NCBI GenBank assembly: GCA_958296095.1
Contig: OY282434.1
Coordinates: 1,022,001-1,086,000, forward strand
Direction of reading: 5' to 3'
DNA from: an uncultured Oligoflexales bacterium
Lineage (GTDB): Bacteria > Bdellovibrionota_B > Oligoflexia > Oligoflexales > JAPPIL01
DNA: 64,000 nucleotides
Shown: positions 35,079 to 43,828 of the stretch, one piece after another
Layout of the letters: each line of letters begins with the position of its first letter
Position numbering within the stretch: the first letter of the stretch is position 1
The notes under the pieces: generated by a model
Database searches by the model: none
Told to the model about the DNA's origin: nothing
Seen by the model: the letters and a program-made list of their open reading frames with translations, nothing else
Translations under genes and position numbers: made by a program

Positions 35079-35350
35079 TAGCCCGTGTCTCCGTTGTCTT
35101 GGCACGGGGCAGACCTACCGAGAAACTCTCCTGAGTGGGTACGGCACATGCTTTATCTAAAAGCATAATCTGAACGCAATAGCAAGAGGTCTGAGAACAA
35201 GGAGCGAGCGGGGAGCTAGAAAGCGGCAAAGAGCAGCGTAGCGAGCGAAGCGAGCGATACAGAAAGCCGTAGCGCAGCGAACGGTCTCCCCGTGCCGTTC
35301 ATGTAGCTCTCGGTGGGCAAGAGGTGGGGGCAACCGCCGAGAGGTCTGAG
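35079..35350 (-). repeat. Module A element, long form (minus strand)
   Basis: 3' arm and apex 35079-35170, C+B modules 35170-35275, 5' arm 35275-35350, with the usual GCCGTAGCGCAGCGAACGG junction. Outer stem GGCACGG/CCGTGCC. Confidence 0.75.
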
Positions 35351-35499
35351 ACAAGCTTGAACGCAATACAGGGAGATCTGAGGACAAAGAGCGAGCTAGG
35401 AAGCGAGCGATACAAAAAGCAGCGTAGCGAGCGAAGCGAGCTAGGAAGCGAGCGTTACAAAGAGCAGCGTAGCGCAAGAGCGAGAGGCAAAGACCTTCC
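35351..35499 (+). repeat. C and B modules
   Basis: GAACGCAATACAGGGAGATC (C) and two B units (GAGCTAGGAAGCGAGCGATA, GAGCTAGGAAGCGAGCGTTA). The stretch 35343-35500 is almost identical to 32460-32620, so the whole composite has been copied between two gaps. Confidence 0.75.
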
Positions 35500-35690
35500 T
35501 TAGCCCGTACCCCCGTTATCTTGGCGAGGCGCAGCCCTACCGAGAAACTCTCCCCCCGAATATGTGCAAGTACATGCCTTATGCAAAAGCATAATCTAAC
35601 GACAATATGGCAGTATTTATGGTCGAGTTTTCGTACGGCCTCACCTCGCCGTTCATGTGTCTCTCGGTAGGCAAGTCTCAACGCGACAGC
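35500..35690 (-). repeat. Module A element, short form (minus strand)
   Basis: Complete copy, nearly identical to the one at 32618-32815 but with CGCCTCGCC in the 3' arm where that copy has CACCTCGCC. Confidence 0.8.
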
Positions 35691-36000
35691 CAAGAGGTTT
35701 GAGGGCAAGCAGAGAGACTAGGGACAAGCCTGAACGCAATAGCAGGAGGTCTGAGCGCAAGCAGCGAGCTAGGAAGCGAGCGATACAAAAAGCAGCGTAG
35801 CGAGCGAAGCGAGCTAGCAAGCGAGCGATACAAAAAGCAGCGTAGCGAGCGAAGCGAGCTAGGAAGCGAGCGTTACAAAAAAGCCGCGTAGCGCGTAGCG
35901 CACCACGGCGCAGCGCAGCGAACGGTCTCGCCCTGCCGTTCATGGAGCTCTCGGTAGGCAAGCTTGAACGCAATAGCAAGAAAGAGCTGACGGCACTCAA
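35691..36000 (+). repeat. C modules, B array and a truncated A 5' arm
   Basis: C modules (GAACGCAATAGCAGGAGG), three B units at 35763-35900, then an A 5' arm at 35915-35985 (ACGGTCTCGCCCTGCCGTTC, minus orientation). The gap ends with AAAATTAAAAATTAAAAATTA at the stop of the deaminase gene. No gene in 35002-36025. Confidence 0.7.
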
Positions 36001-36025
36001 GCGAAAATTAAAAATTAAAAATTAA

Positions 36026-36466
36026 TCACTGTTGCATCGTCGCCCGCGGGTCGATGCTAGGCTTGTGCACGACTTCGATTCCACATTGCGGCAAAATATG
36101 CAGTGAGCCGTGATCGTGATAATCTTGGTGGTAGTAAACACGCTGCACCGAGCCGAGATTGATCAGGCGTTTAGCACAACGCACACACGGCAGATGCGTG
36201 ACAAAGACGTATTTAGGCTGCGCTCTGGGCGTGTCACAGTGAATGACGGCGTTCTCCTCAGAATGCAGACAGCCACAGTTGCCCTTTTCGTCACGATCAC
36301 AACAGTTGGGCAAACTACGAGCATTGCCGTTGTAGCCGATAGCCAGCACCTTGTGATAGTCCGTCGTGGTGATGACCGTGCCCACCTGCAAGCGTTCGCA
36401 GGTCGAGCGCCGGGCCAGATGCTGGGCAAAGGTGAGAAAAATGTCTTCAAAAGTAGGGCGGCTCAT
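36026..36466 (-). CDS. Deoxycytidylate (dCMP) deaminase
   Basis: 146 residues. The zinc deaminase motifs are HSEENAV (zinc His and proton-shuttle Glu) and PCVRCAK (zinc Cys pair). Upstream, QVGTVITTTD and IGYNGNARSLPNC are typical of the dCMP deaminase family (dCMP to dUMP, feeding thymidylate synthesis; ComEB in Bacillus). CGCLHSEENAV with the extra Cys cluster is characteristic. Start ATG 36466 overlaps the pyruvate kinase stop (ATGA), so it is the last gene of a psd-pyk-deaminase operon. Guanine or tRNA deaminases are less likely because of the YNGNARSLPNC region. Confidence 0.9.
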   Translation of the reverse strand: MSRPTFEDIFLTFAQHLARRSTCERLQVGTVITTTDYHKVLAIGYNGNARSLPNCCDRDEKGNCGCLHSEENAVIHCDTPRAQPKYVFVTHLPCVRCAKRLINLGSVQRVYYHQDYHDHGSLHILPQCGIEVVHKPSIDPRATMQQ

Positions 36467-37893
36467 CTTATCGTTTGCACCGTCAAGAGGTTGCTGGCGG
36501 CATGGCCGATCGGCGACAGCGAGATGGTGACAAAAATCACCAAGTCACCGTCTTCGAGGAAGCTGTCTTCCTTGAGTCGTTTGCCAACGATAGTCAACAC
36601 CTCGTCGAGTGAGGGGGTGGAGTCGAGCAGAATGCCATTCACACCACTGACGAGACGCAAACGGTTGAGGATGGCTCGCTCAAACGCCACCGCGATGATG
36701 GGCACAGGCGTGCCAAAACGCGACAGACGCAAGGCTGTTTTGCCACTACGCACGAGGCAGACGAGTGCTTTAGCACCAACACGTTGTGCCGTGCGCAGGG
36801 CCGAGGCAGCTAGGGCATCGTATTCGCTGCGAATGGTGGGTGCTTGCTTATCCCAGTTGGGGTCGACGGTGTTCAACTCAACATCAGCCACGACATCGTA
36901 GACAAGACGCAGGGAACGCGCAAAATAACGGCTCGTGCACAGGTCTTCGGGCAAGACGATAACATCAGTGCCATCGATGACGGCATTGGCAATGTCGGAA
37001 ACTTCTGCCCGTGTCGGGGCGGGGTTGTAGCGCATCGAGCCGAGAATTTCGCTGGCAGTGATGACTAGCTTGGAGTGGTCGCTGCACAGCTGGTTGACCT
37101 CTTTGGCAATCATCGGCACGGTAGCAGGGTTGGTGGTCAAGGCAATCTCTCGCCGTGAAATCAACACCCCATCAACCTCGGCGATCAAACGCGGCAGTTC
37201 TTGATAGGCCTTCAGTGTGTCGATTTTCAGGATCATCCAAGGGGGTGTCGTGCTCTTCTGATGCAAGAAAGTGCGAAACTTCTGCACTTCCTCCCGCTCC
37301 GTGATGCCAGGAATAACGATAAAATCAATGTTGTTGTCGAGGAACTGCTCGATGTCGGTCAACATCAGATCGCGGGCCTTAGGGTCTTTATTGGTGCGGG
37401 GAATTTTAATCGGTGCATGGGGATATACTGCTTCGCCCTGTGTTACCTCCGCAGTGACGACGGCTTTATCCACCGTCAAACACTTCAGCATGACATCACC
37501 TGTGCCCACATAAATAGTCGCCTCGGGAACGAAGAGATCCTGCCACTCGTCAGTCTTGATAACGAGATCGTCGCTTTGGCCGCGGCGGCGGGGCACAATG
37601 TTGACCTTTTCGCCGATTTTCAGGCGGCGTGGCTGTTTCAACTCGGATACCGTGGCGCGAATCTTCAGTGCCACATCAATCATGATGGGCACGCGGTGCT
37701 GGCCTTGTATATGGCTCAGTGCTTGCAGGAACTCCATGCTGCGGGTCTTCGTGCCCGGAAAATAAACGAGCCGTAAAGCATCGCAATGGGATGCCGCGAC
37801 TGTCGACGCGAGTTGTTCATCGACAGCGTCATGAGCAAACGACCAGATAATCCTAGTGCGCACGTCACGCGGTGGGCTGAAGTCAATCGGCAT
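36463..37893 (-). CDS. pyk: Divergent pyruvate kinase-like protein
   Basis: 476 residues, the size of pyruvate kinase. The family is identified by PTRAEVSDIANAVIDGTDVIVL (helix region near residue 310) and by ITASEILGSM, IMIDVALKIRATV and the C-terminal domain with ALVCLVRSGKTALRLSRFGTPVPIIA. Several catalytic segments are changed: the N-terminal KIVCTIGPA-type strand reads TRIIWSFAHDA; the substrate loop usually KIEN is LKIDT; the loop usually MVARGDLG is ISRREIALT, moving the metal-ligand Asp to Glu; the segment usually LSGETA is LPEDLC. It may be weakly active, regulatory, or use a modified site. It overlaps the deaminase gene by 4 bp and follows psd by 15 bp. Confidence 0.82.
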   Translation of the reverse strand: MPIDFSPPRDVRTRIIWSFAHDAVDEQLASTVAASHCDALRLVYFPGTKTRSMEFLQALSHIQGQHRVPIMIDVALKIRATVSELKQPRRLKIGEKVNIVPRRRGQSDDLVIKTDEWQDLFVPEATIYVGTGDVMLKCLTVDKAVVTAEVTQGEAVYPHAPIKIPRTNKDPKARDLMLTDIEQFLDNNIDFIVIPGITEREEVQKFRTFLHQKSTTPPWMILKIDTLKAYQELPRLIAEVDGVLISRREIALTTNPATVPMIAKEVNQLCSDHSKLVITASEILGSMRYNPAPTRAEVSDIANAVIDGTDVIVLPEDLCTSRYFARSLRLVYDVVADVELNTVDPNWDKQAPTIRSEYDALAASALRTAQRVGAKALVCLVRSGKTALRLSRFGTPVPIIAVAFERAILNRLRLVSGVNGILLDSTPSLDEVLTIVGKRLKEDSFLEDGDLVIFVTISLSPIGHAASNLLTVQTIR

Positions 37894-37908
37894 CTGCGTC
37901 GCTCGCGG

Positions 37909-38781
37909 TTACTGCTTCAGGACGGAAGTTCCCATCTTAATAGGCATACCCTGAGGGGGTGTAATAAAATTATATGCGTTAGCGAGGACTTTGTCGAACA
38001 CCAAAATCACCGTCGAACCCAGGGTAAAGTAACCCAGTTCAGCACCCGCGGCGAGCTGCACGCCTGGCTCAAACTTGCTACGATGCGTACCCTCGTATTG
38101 CTGCACCGCGGTGACGACCATGTTGCCCACCCCCAATGCCGCGACCATGACAACGAACAGCTGTCCGCCTGTCGCCGTGTGTTGAATGCGGAAGACCTTG
38201 CGCTCGTTACGCACATAGAGGCGGGTGACCGCGTTGCGAAACCCCTGTTGCACAGGCCACTTGTCGCCATGAATCCAACGCAAAGCCTGTAACTCGCCTT
38301 GCAGCGGGCAGTGCACGCGGTGGTAGTTGTGCGGGGCAAGATAGAAGTTCATATACCAAGCTGGCTCGAAGTTAAATTCAATCTCACCCTCGCCGTAAAT
38401 CAACTCCCGCAAAGAGTAGTAGTAGCCTTTAGCTTGAAAACCGAGAATGCCAGTCGGCGCTTCCGAACAACTCAAGAAACCATCGACAGGTGCACAGACC
38501 TCGCTAGCAATGGCACGAGCACCTTGCTTGAGCCGACGTGAGAAGATAGCCTCAATGCTCTGGTAGGCATCTATCTCATGCTCTGCCTCCCGCATGTCGA
38601 TGTGATTAAGGTGCACAAACAATCTGCACATCGTGCCCCGCAGAAAGTCGGGCCACCTGAGGGCGAAGAACTTCCCCATTAACGAGGAGATGATCCGCCG
38701 CGGCAGAAACTGGAAAATAAAAACAATGAAGCCCATCAACAACCCGCCCAGTGCCGCTGTAGGGGGTAATACATTTTCCAT
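37909..38781 (-). CDS. psd: Phosphatidylserine decarboxylase proenzyme
   Basis: About 290 residues from ATG 38781 (TTG 38853 would add 24 residues). The enzyme makes phosphatidylethanolamine in the inner membrane. Family marks are a hydrophobic N-terminus (GGLLMGFIVFIFQFL), CAPVDGFLS, the substrate region FYLAPHNYHRVHCP, VGNMVVTAV and the self-cleavage motif LGST near the C-terminus (YFTLGSTVILVFDK), where the Ser becomes the pyruvoyl group and splits the alpha from the beta chain. All key residues look intact. First gene of the operon with pyruvate kinase and dCMP deaminase. Confidence 0.93.
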   Translation of the reverse strand: MENVLPPTAALGGLLMGFIVFIFQFLPRRIISSLMGKFFALRWPDFLRGTMCRLFVHLNHIDMREAEHEIDAYQSIEAIFSRRLKQGARAIASEVCAPVDGFLSCSEAPTGILGFQAKGYYYSLRELIYGEGEIEFNFEPAWYMNFYLAPHNYHRVHCPLQGELQALRWIHGDKWPVQQGFRNAVTRLYVRNERKVFRIQHTATGGQLFVVMVAALGVGNMVVTAVQQYEGTHRSKFEPGVQLAAGAELGYFTLGSTVILVFDKVLANAYNFITPPQGMPIKMGTSVLKQ

Positions 38782-38856
38782 CTTTTCGCAATGATCGATA
38801 TGATGATAGACGGCACAGTCAGATTGGAACTTTCCCTCGTAGTTTTTTCGCAAAAG

Positions 38857-38886
38857 TTGAACTTCGGCAGCATAATGTGATATTTT
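38857..38886 (+). promoter_or_regulatory. Candidate promoter for the small gene at 38967
   Basis: TTGAAC (38857-38862), 18-bp spacer, TATTTT (38881-38886). It lies in the divergent gap between psd and the leader ORF. The -10 is weak. Confidence 0.35.
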
Positions 38887-38907
38887 AGGAAGGAGTGAGG
38901 GGAAATC

Positions 38908-38970
38908 ATGACTAAATGTCCGATCATACTGAGGACTTACACGACTAATCAGACGGGTAGACTAACTTGA
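38908..38970 (+). CDS. Possible 20-residue leader peptide
   Basis: ATG 38908 is preceded by AGGAAGGAG and GAGGGG, the strongest ribosome-binding region nearby. The ORF encodes MTKCPIILRTYTTNQTGRLT and stops with TGA at 38968-38970, overlapping the TTG start of the next ORF (TTGA). This suggests translational coupling; it is either a leader peptide or the true entry point for ribosomes reading the following gene. Confidence 0.4.
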   Translation: MTKCPIILRTYTTNQTGRLT

Positions 38971-39167
38971 CACAAAGAAACACCGCGCGGGCGATGCGTC
39001 CCGCCGCGATTGCCAGCGAGAGGGCCGCCAGAGTGCTCGCCTGCTCTATCTACGAGCAGTTGCGCAGCGAGGGTTGTAGCACCAGAGATATGATTTCTGT
39101 GTCGTCGCAACTGCTGTCGCTGGTCACCGCCAAAATCAAAAACGGCGAGCGCAGCAGCGCTGAATAG
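38967..39167 (+). CDS. Small helical protein, unknown
   Basis: 66 residues from TTG 38967; ATG 38994 (nine codons later) is an alternative. The sequence SERAARVLACSIYEQLRSEGCSTRDMISVSSQLLSLVTAKIK is a compact amphipathic helical unit of the kind seen in small conserved bacterial proteins, and its composition looks coding. Its start overlaps the stop of the 20-residue leader ORF. No family recognised. The 145 bp after it hold only a short direct repeat (CTGCCTGCACCACAGCT at about 39186 and 39256). Confidence 0.5.
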   Translation: MTQRNTARAMRPAAIASERAARVLACSIYEQLRSEGCSTRDMISVSSQLLSLVTAKIKNGERSSAE

Positions 39168-39312
39168 CTAGCTCAGTTCCACAGCTTGCCTGCACCACAG
39201 CTTGGCCTGCACGCAGGAAGTTTGGGCGGTAAGCCTCGCGTCCGCGTATTACAGTCTGCCTGCACCACAGCTGCGCGGGTAGCCCCGGCCCGTAGGTGTG
39301 ACTTTCGCCTGC

Positions 39313-40836
39313 TCAGCTCGTCCCCAGGCTATGGCAGACCGCAGCCATCGTGCGTAGCCCGAAGGCACAACTGCCCTTCGGCGGATAGCCGGTCGCCTTG
39401 CAATCCCATGCCGTACCAGCCACGTCGAGATGCACCCAAGGGGTGGCGTTGACGAAATGTTCAAGAAACCAAGCCGCGGTGATCGTCTGAGCCTTGACAC
39501 CAGGGGCGGTGATGTTCTGCAAATCGGCGTAAGTGCCCTTCGTCTCTTTCTTCAGTTCGGGCCACAGCGGGAGTTGCCACAGTGGTTCGCCGACCGCGGA
39601 GGAAGACTTCAGCACCAACTCGGCGGATTTGCGGTCGTTGCTCATCAGGCCAGCACCGTTATGACCGAGGGCATGGAGGACTGCACCCGTCAGGGTCGCG
39701 ACATCAATAATCAGCTGTGGCTGGTAGTGTTTTACCGCGTAGCAAAGCACGTCAGCTAGCACCAGCCGTCCTTCAGCATCAGTGTTGAGCACCTCAATGC
39801 TGGTGTTATTCATCGCCGTGACAATATCGCCAGGACGAGTGGCTTCACCCGACGGCATGTTCTCGACCGCACCGATCAAACCGATGACAGTGGTAGGCGG
39901 CTGCTCTTTGGCCAGAAAACACATCGTGCCAATCACCGCGGCTGCGCCCGACATGTCGTACTTCATATCCGCCATGCCACCGCCAGGCTTGAGGCTAATC
40001 CCGCCCGAATCAAAAGTAACACCCTTGCCAGCTAGCACTACCTTGCGGCGAGGATCTTTGCCCTTAACCTCCAACACGATCATGCGCGGGGTATTGCTAC
40101 TGCCCTGTGCAACGGACAGATACGACCCCATGCCGAGTTTACGCAGCTCCTCGGGACCGAGCACCTTGCAGGCAATGTTCAGCTCCGCAGCAACCTCGGC
40201 ACTGAAGTCAGCCATCCGCTCTGGTGTCAGCCAATTCGGGGGCGAATCTTGCAGCGTGCGAGCGATTAAGACTGCCTGTGCCAACTCGTAGGTGCGTTCG
40301 ATCTGCGCGCTAGATGTTTCGCCGAGAATCTGCACCTTACTCGGCAAAGTCACCCCCTCCTCGTCCTTATCCTTACCGCAGGCAATGCTGGTATAGTCGA
40401 ACTTCATGTCGTAAAGACCCATTACCAGGCCATCAAATATTGCCAGCGGATCAAGCTCTGAGGCACAGATGACGACGTGCTCGAACTTGAAATCAGCCAG
40501 CCGCCCTGCCGCGTCAAGCCCGATCTGCCGTCCCTTTTGTGGGGCTGAGGTGTCAAATTTGGACACTGGCAACAGCAGAAAATAATAATCATCGATCTTG
40601 AGCATGTGACCACCACGCCCGCACCAGCGATCGGACTGCAGTGCCGCCTCGATGCGCTCAGCACAATCGGCAGGCAAGGCCGCGGTGTCCGCCTGTGGTG
40701 GTTTGCCCTTGGCACACGTGGTGGGCACGATATGCAACGCCCCACCTACCAAGCCCCCCGCGGCTTCCAGCTGCAACTTATCTAGCCAGCGAAAAGTGCG
40801 AGGCATCGACTCACGCCACGAATTATCCTTCGCCAT
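39313..40836 (-). CDS. pepA: Leucyl aminopeptidase (peptidase M17)
   Basis: 507 residues, ATG 40836. The two-metal cytosolic M17 aminopeptidase is shown by GKGVTFDSGGISLKPG (metal Lys/Asp), MKYDMSGAAAV, the signature NTDAEGRLVLADVL with metal Asp/Glu, and GAVLHALG. The N-terminal ~180 residues form the usual macro-like domain with weaker similarity. It releases N-terminal amino acids from peptides and in some bacteria also binds DNA at recombination or promoter sites. It follows the FAD oxidase gene on the same strand by about 90 bp. Confidence 0.93.
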   Translation of the reverse strand: MAKDNSWRESMPRTFRWLDKLQLEAAGGLVGGALHIVPTTCAKGKPPQADTAALPADCAERIEAALQSDRWCGRGGHMLKIDDYYFLLLPVSKFDTSAPQKGRQIGLDAAGRLADFKFEHVVICASELDPLAIFDGLVMGLYDMKFDYTSIACGKDKDEEGVTLPSKVQILGETSSAQIERTYELAQAVLIARTLQDSPPNWLTPERMADFSAEVAAELNIACKVLGPEELRKLGMGSYLSVAQGSSNTPRMIVLEVKGKDPRRKVVLAGKGVTFDSGGISLKPGGGMADMKYDMSGAAAVIGTMCFLAKEQPPTTVIGLIGAVENMPSGEATRPGDIVTAMNNTSIEVLNTDAEGRLVLADVLCYAVKHYQPQLIIDVATLTGAVLHALGHNGAGLMSNDRKSAELVLKSSSAVGEPLWQLPLWPELKKETKGTYADLQNITAPGVKAQTITAAWFLEHFVNATPWVHLDVAGTAWDCKATGYPPKGSCAFGLRTMAAVCHSLGTS

Positions 40837-40925
40837 CCTCTAGTACTCCTTTATCGTTCAGAAAACACAAAAAACCACCCTGCCCGCTTACCAGCTGGGT
40901 GCGCCCTTGTCTAGGGAGTATGCTC

Positions 40926-42314
40926 TCACACGTCAAAAATTTTGCCAGGATTGCAGGTCGTGTGCGGATCGATGCCTAGCTTAATAGTGCGCATCAGCTC
41001 AATTTCCACCGCGGAGCGGGACAGGGCAAGATAGTCTTTTTTGCGTAGACCGATGCCGTGCTCAGCGCTGATGCTGCCGTGCAGTTCTCCGACCAGCTGA
41101 TGCATCTTGCGATCCATGCGGTCAATACGCTCGCCTGCATCAGGGTTGTTGCTGGCGAAGTTGATGTGCAGGTTGCCGTCGGCAATGTGCCCGAATACCG
41201 CCGTCTCGATGTCTTGTGCCGCGTCGGCCGAGAGACGCTGGCGCATCGTGCTAAGAAACGTGCCGATGTCCGGTGGCGAAATAGAAACATCGCCCTTGCG
41301 CAATAACTTGTAGGTGCTGAGCGACTCGCTGATTAGCTCGCGGTAGCTCCACAGCATCTGTCGTTCCGCTTGCGACTGCGCGACAACGCCATCCTCAGCT
41401 AACTGGCGGGAGAAAACCTTATTGACAAAACGCTCAACCGCATCTCGCTCGCCGTCCAACTCGATCAGCACCATCCCTGCCGTTTTTTTCTCAAACAAGG
41501 GCTTCAAGTTTTTGTGAATGCGCAGCACCATACGATAGGCGTGGTGGGAAAGAAATTCAAACGTATGCAGGGTTGCCGCGCTGAGATGCGACATCTCCAG
41601 TATACGCAGGACATTGTCAAAAGCGCCGACAGCAAAACACAACGTCGCTAGCTTGGCCGGTCGCGGGACAAGTTTAACCGTTGCCGCGGTGATGATACCG
41701 AGCGTGCCCTCAGCGCCGATAAAAAGTTGCTTCAAGTCATAGCCAGTATTGTTCTTGCGCAACGCACTGCCGAGCGGCAAGAAGCGCCCATCAGGTAACA
41801 CCATCTCCAGTGCCAAGACCTGTTCCCGCATGCCACCATAACGAATAAACTGCGTGCCCCCCGCGTTGGTAGCGATGTTGCCGCCAATGTGGGCGCTGCC
41901 CCGTGCCGTGAGGTTGATAGCAAACATCACCCCCGCCTGCGCCGCGGCCTCCTGCAACTGCTGTGTCGTCACCCCCGCTTCGACCACTGCATACATGCCC
42001 GTGCAATTTATTTCCCGCACCTTGTTCATACGCCCTAAAGAAATAACGACTTCACCTTGTTGAGCTACCGCCCCGCCTACCAAACCCGTGCGTCCACCAC
42101 TAGGCACATACGGCAACCTCTGGCGATGACAATAGGCAACTATCTGCTGCACCTCTTGCCGCGTTGCTGGCAAGACCACCACCGAGGGACGAGGCTCGAA
42201 CTCCTTCGTCCAATCCTTGCCCAGATGTTGCAGATCCTCTGGCGACCGCCGCACATTTTTCCCCCCGACGATACTTTCAAAGTAGGTCGAGAGGCGCGAA
42301 ATAGAATCAGTCAT
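40926..42314 (-). CDS. FAD-linked oxidase, GlcD / D-2-hydroxyacid dehydrogenase family
   Basis: 462 residues, ATG 42314. The FAD-binding PCMH domain is shown by YVPSGGRTGLVGGAV and the segment IGGNIATNAGGTQFIRYGGMREQVLALEMVLPDG. The C-terminal FAD-oxidase domain contains HIADGNLHINF with metal-type His and the ending GSISAEHGIGLRKKDYL. The family oxidises D-lactate, glycolate or D-2-hydroxyglutarate, passing electrons to quinone or cytochrome. No glcE/glcF-like partners are adjacent, so a single-subunit D-lactate or 2-hydroxyglutarate dehydrogenase is more likely than glycolate oxidase. Confidence 0.88.
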   Translation of the reverse strand: MTDSISRLSTYFESIVGGKNVRRSPEDLQHLGKDWTKEFEPRPSVVVLPATRQEVQQIVAYCHRQRLPYVPSGGRTGLVGGAVAQQGEVVISLGRMNKVREINCTGMYAVVEAGVTTQQLQEAAAQAGVMFAINLTARGSAHIGGNIATNAGGTQFIRYGGMREQVLALEMVLPDGRFLPLGSALRKNNTGYDLKQLFIGAEGTLGIITAATVKLVPRPAKLATLCFAVGAFDNVLRILEMSHLSAATLHTFEFLSHHAYRMVLRIHKNLKPLFEKKTAGMVLIELDGERDAVERFVNKVFSRQLAEDGVVAQSQAERQMLWSYRELISESLSTYKLLRKGDVSISPPDIGTFLSTMRQRLSADAAQDIETAVFGHIADGNLHINFASNNPDAGERIDRMDRKMHQLVGELHGSISAEHGIGLRKKDYLALSRSAVEIELMRTIKLGIDPHTTCNPGKIFDV

Positions 42315-42486
42315 CTCATCCGTATCACAAGTTTAAAATGCAATTTTATCCATATCAACCAAAATTTACAAGAGCACTCGCCAGAATTTTTTTCGACATA
42401 AATTTAAAAAATAATTTAATTTTAATTAAATTTATTCACAAAACTCCGATGGTGACCTGTGTAAGCTGCAAGACAGGGAGAGAAAG

Positions 42487-43743
42487 ATGCAGATATTGCT
42501 GGTGACAGTAGTGCTCATGTCGGTGTTCAGCTGTGGTGTGGATGAATTTTCAGCTCGCTTGCCTTCCGCCCGCGGCAGTTTTGGGGGAGAGGTGCGACCA
42601 CCAGCAGACTACTATCGGGCCTTGCTGACAACGCGCTTCAACCTCGCGCAGGACAGCACCTGGCCGGGCAAAATTTTCTTAAACTTTAGCGGCAGTGAGG
42701 TTTCTAGAGGCTTTGATAAACAAGAGTCTTTTCTGTTGTGCAATAAGAATGCGGTAATCGACCAAGCTCCGCTCAGGGCCGGAGAACAGGAAAGCATCTA
42801 TGACGAGTTGGCGGAATTTTTTAACGCTGAGGATGTGCCTCTGGATTTGGTGATGGACGAGCCGTTTGCAGGTGACTATTCGACGGTGCACATCGGTGGC
42901 TGGCATCACTCCCTTGGCTGTCGGGGGCAGCCAGTGCTTGGCTCTGCACCCAGCGATCATGGCGATGTCAATCCTGCCGACATTGGTTTTGTTTTCAACG
43001 CCGAACCAGAGCTGCTAACACCGGCGATTGCGCACGTTATCGGGCGGATGATTGGTTTGCCGTTACAAAACCAAGCCGACGATACTATCATGGGGCGCTT
43101 TATAGATAGCCACACGCCACTAGTGCTGAACGAACAAGCACGGAAAATTTTACGCACCCAGTATACGGCCGCGGCGCGTGTCGCCGCCGATGAACTGCCC
43201 GGCAGCGTATTCGTCAGCGCAATCGGTGCTGTGCTCGGTGGCATAGAGTCGCAGGAAGTGCTTGACATAAGTCCGTTACAGGCAGAACTACGCCATATCG
43301 TGCCCGAGACGGTAGCCTTGCCGGAATTGGCACGGAGCTTAACGGCGGTGCGCATGCTGGGACTTGACGGTCATGACTTCAAAAAAAGCGGCAAGTTTGC
43401 CACCGTCAAGGGAGTCATCACCGATGTGCTCAAAAGAGTTGTCATCAAAAGTGTAAAAAAACCCCGTGATGTGCGTGGCAATATCGCGACATCGATCGCC
43501 GATGCCATCAGTGGCGCCTGGGGAAAAAACAAAGGGGAGAACAAGCAGGATCGCCGTCTAACTAAGTTACCCAATCTTGCCGTGTTGCTTGAACTCGATA
43601 ACCTGAGCACCCCTGCACAACTGTTTCCACCGTTGCAGGCTCAGCGTCAATTGCTTAAACGTGATTTTAGTGGCGCAGAATACGATAGTATGCAATCACT
43701 GCTTAAAGTCGGTTACTTTCAACGTCTGTCGGAATTGCCTTAA
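42487..43743 (+). CDS. Lipoprotein resembling a metalloprotease with lost catalytic residues
   Basis: 418 residues, ATG 42487 with GGGAGAG upstream. The lipoprotein signal MQILLVTVVLMSVFSCGV has lipobox VFSC. In the middle, IAHVIGRMIGLPLQNQADD with TIMGRF aligns by eye with zinc protease sites of the form HEIGHxxGLxH...D.IMG, but the catalytic Glu is Val, the second His is Arg and the third His is absent. The C-terminal half is helical and polar. I infer a pseudo-protease. It precedes another lipoprotein with the same kind of loss by about 85 bp on the same strand. A 172-bp A+T-rich gap with near-palindromic AATTTTAATTAAATT lies upstream. Confidence 0.75.
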   Translation: MQILLVTVVLMSVFSCGVDEFSARLPSARGSFGGEVRPPADYYRALLTTRFNLAQDSTWPGKIFLNFSGSEVSRGFDKQESFLLCNKNAVIDQAPLRAGEQESIYDELAEFFNAEDVPLDLVMDEPFAGDYSTVHIGGWHHSLGCRGQPVLGSAPSDHGDVNPADIGFVFNAEPELLTPAIAHVIGRMIGLPLQNQADDTIMGRFIDSHTPLVLNEQARKILRTQYTAAARVAADELPGSVFVSAIGAVLGGIESQEVLDISPLQAELRHIVPETVALPELARSLTAVRMLGLDGHDFKKSGKFATVKGVITDVLKRVVIKSVKKPRDVRGNIATSIADAISGAWGKNKGENKQDRRLTKLPNLAVLLELDNLSTPAQLFPPLQAQRQLLKRDFSGAEYDSMQSLLKVGYFQRLSELP

Positions 43744-43828
43744 TTAAACGCTTAGCGCCTGAGTTTATTTTTTCTGTCTAACTGCCGACAAGTTGAGCAC
43801 CTGTTGTATTCAACTTGTAGGTAGTGTT

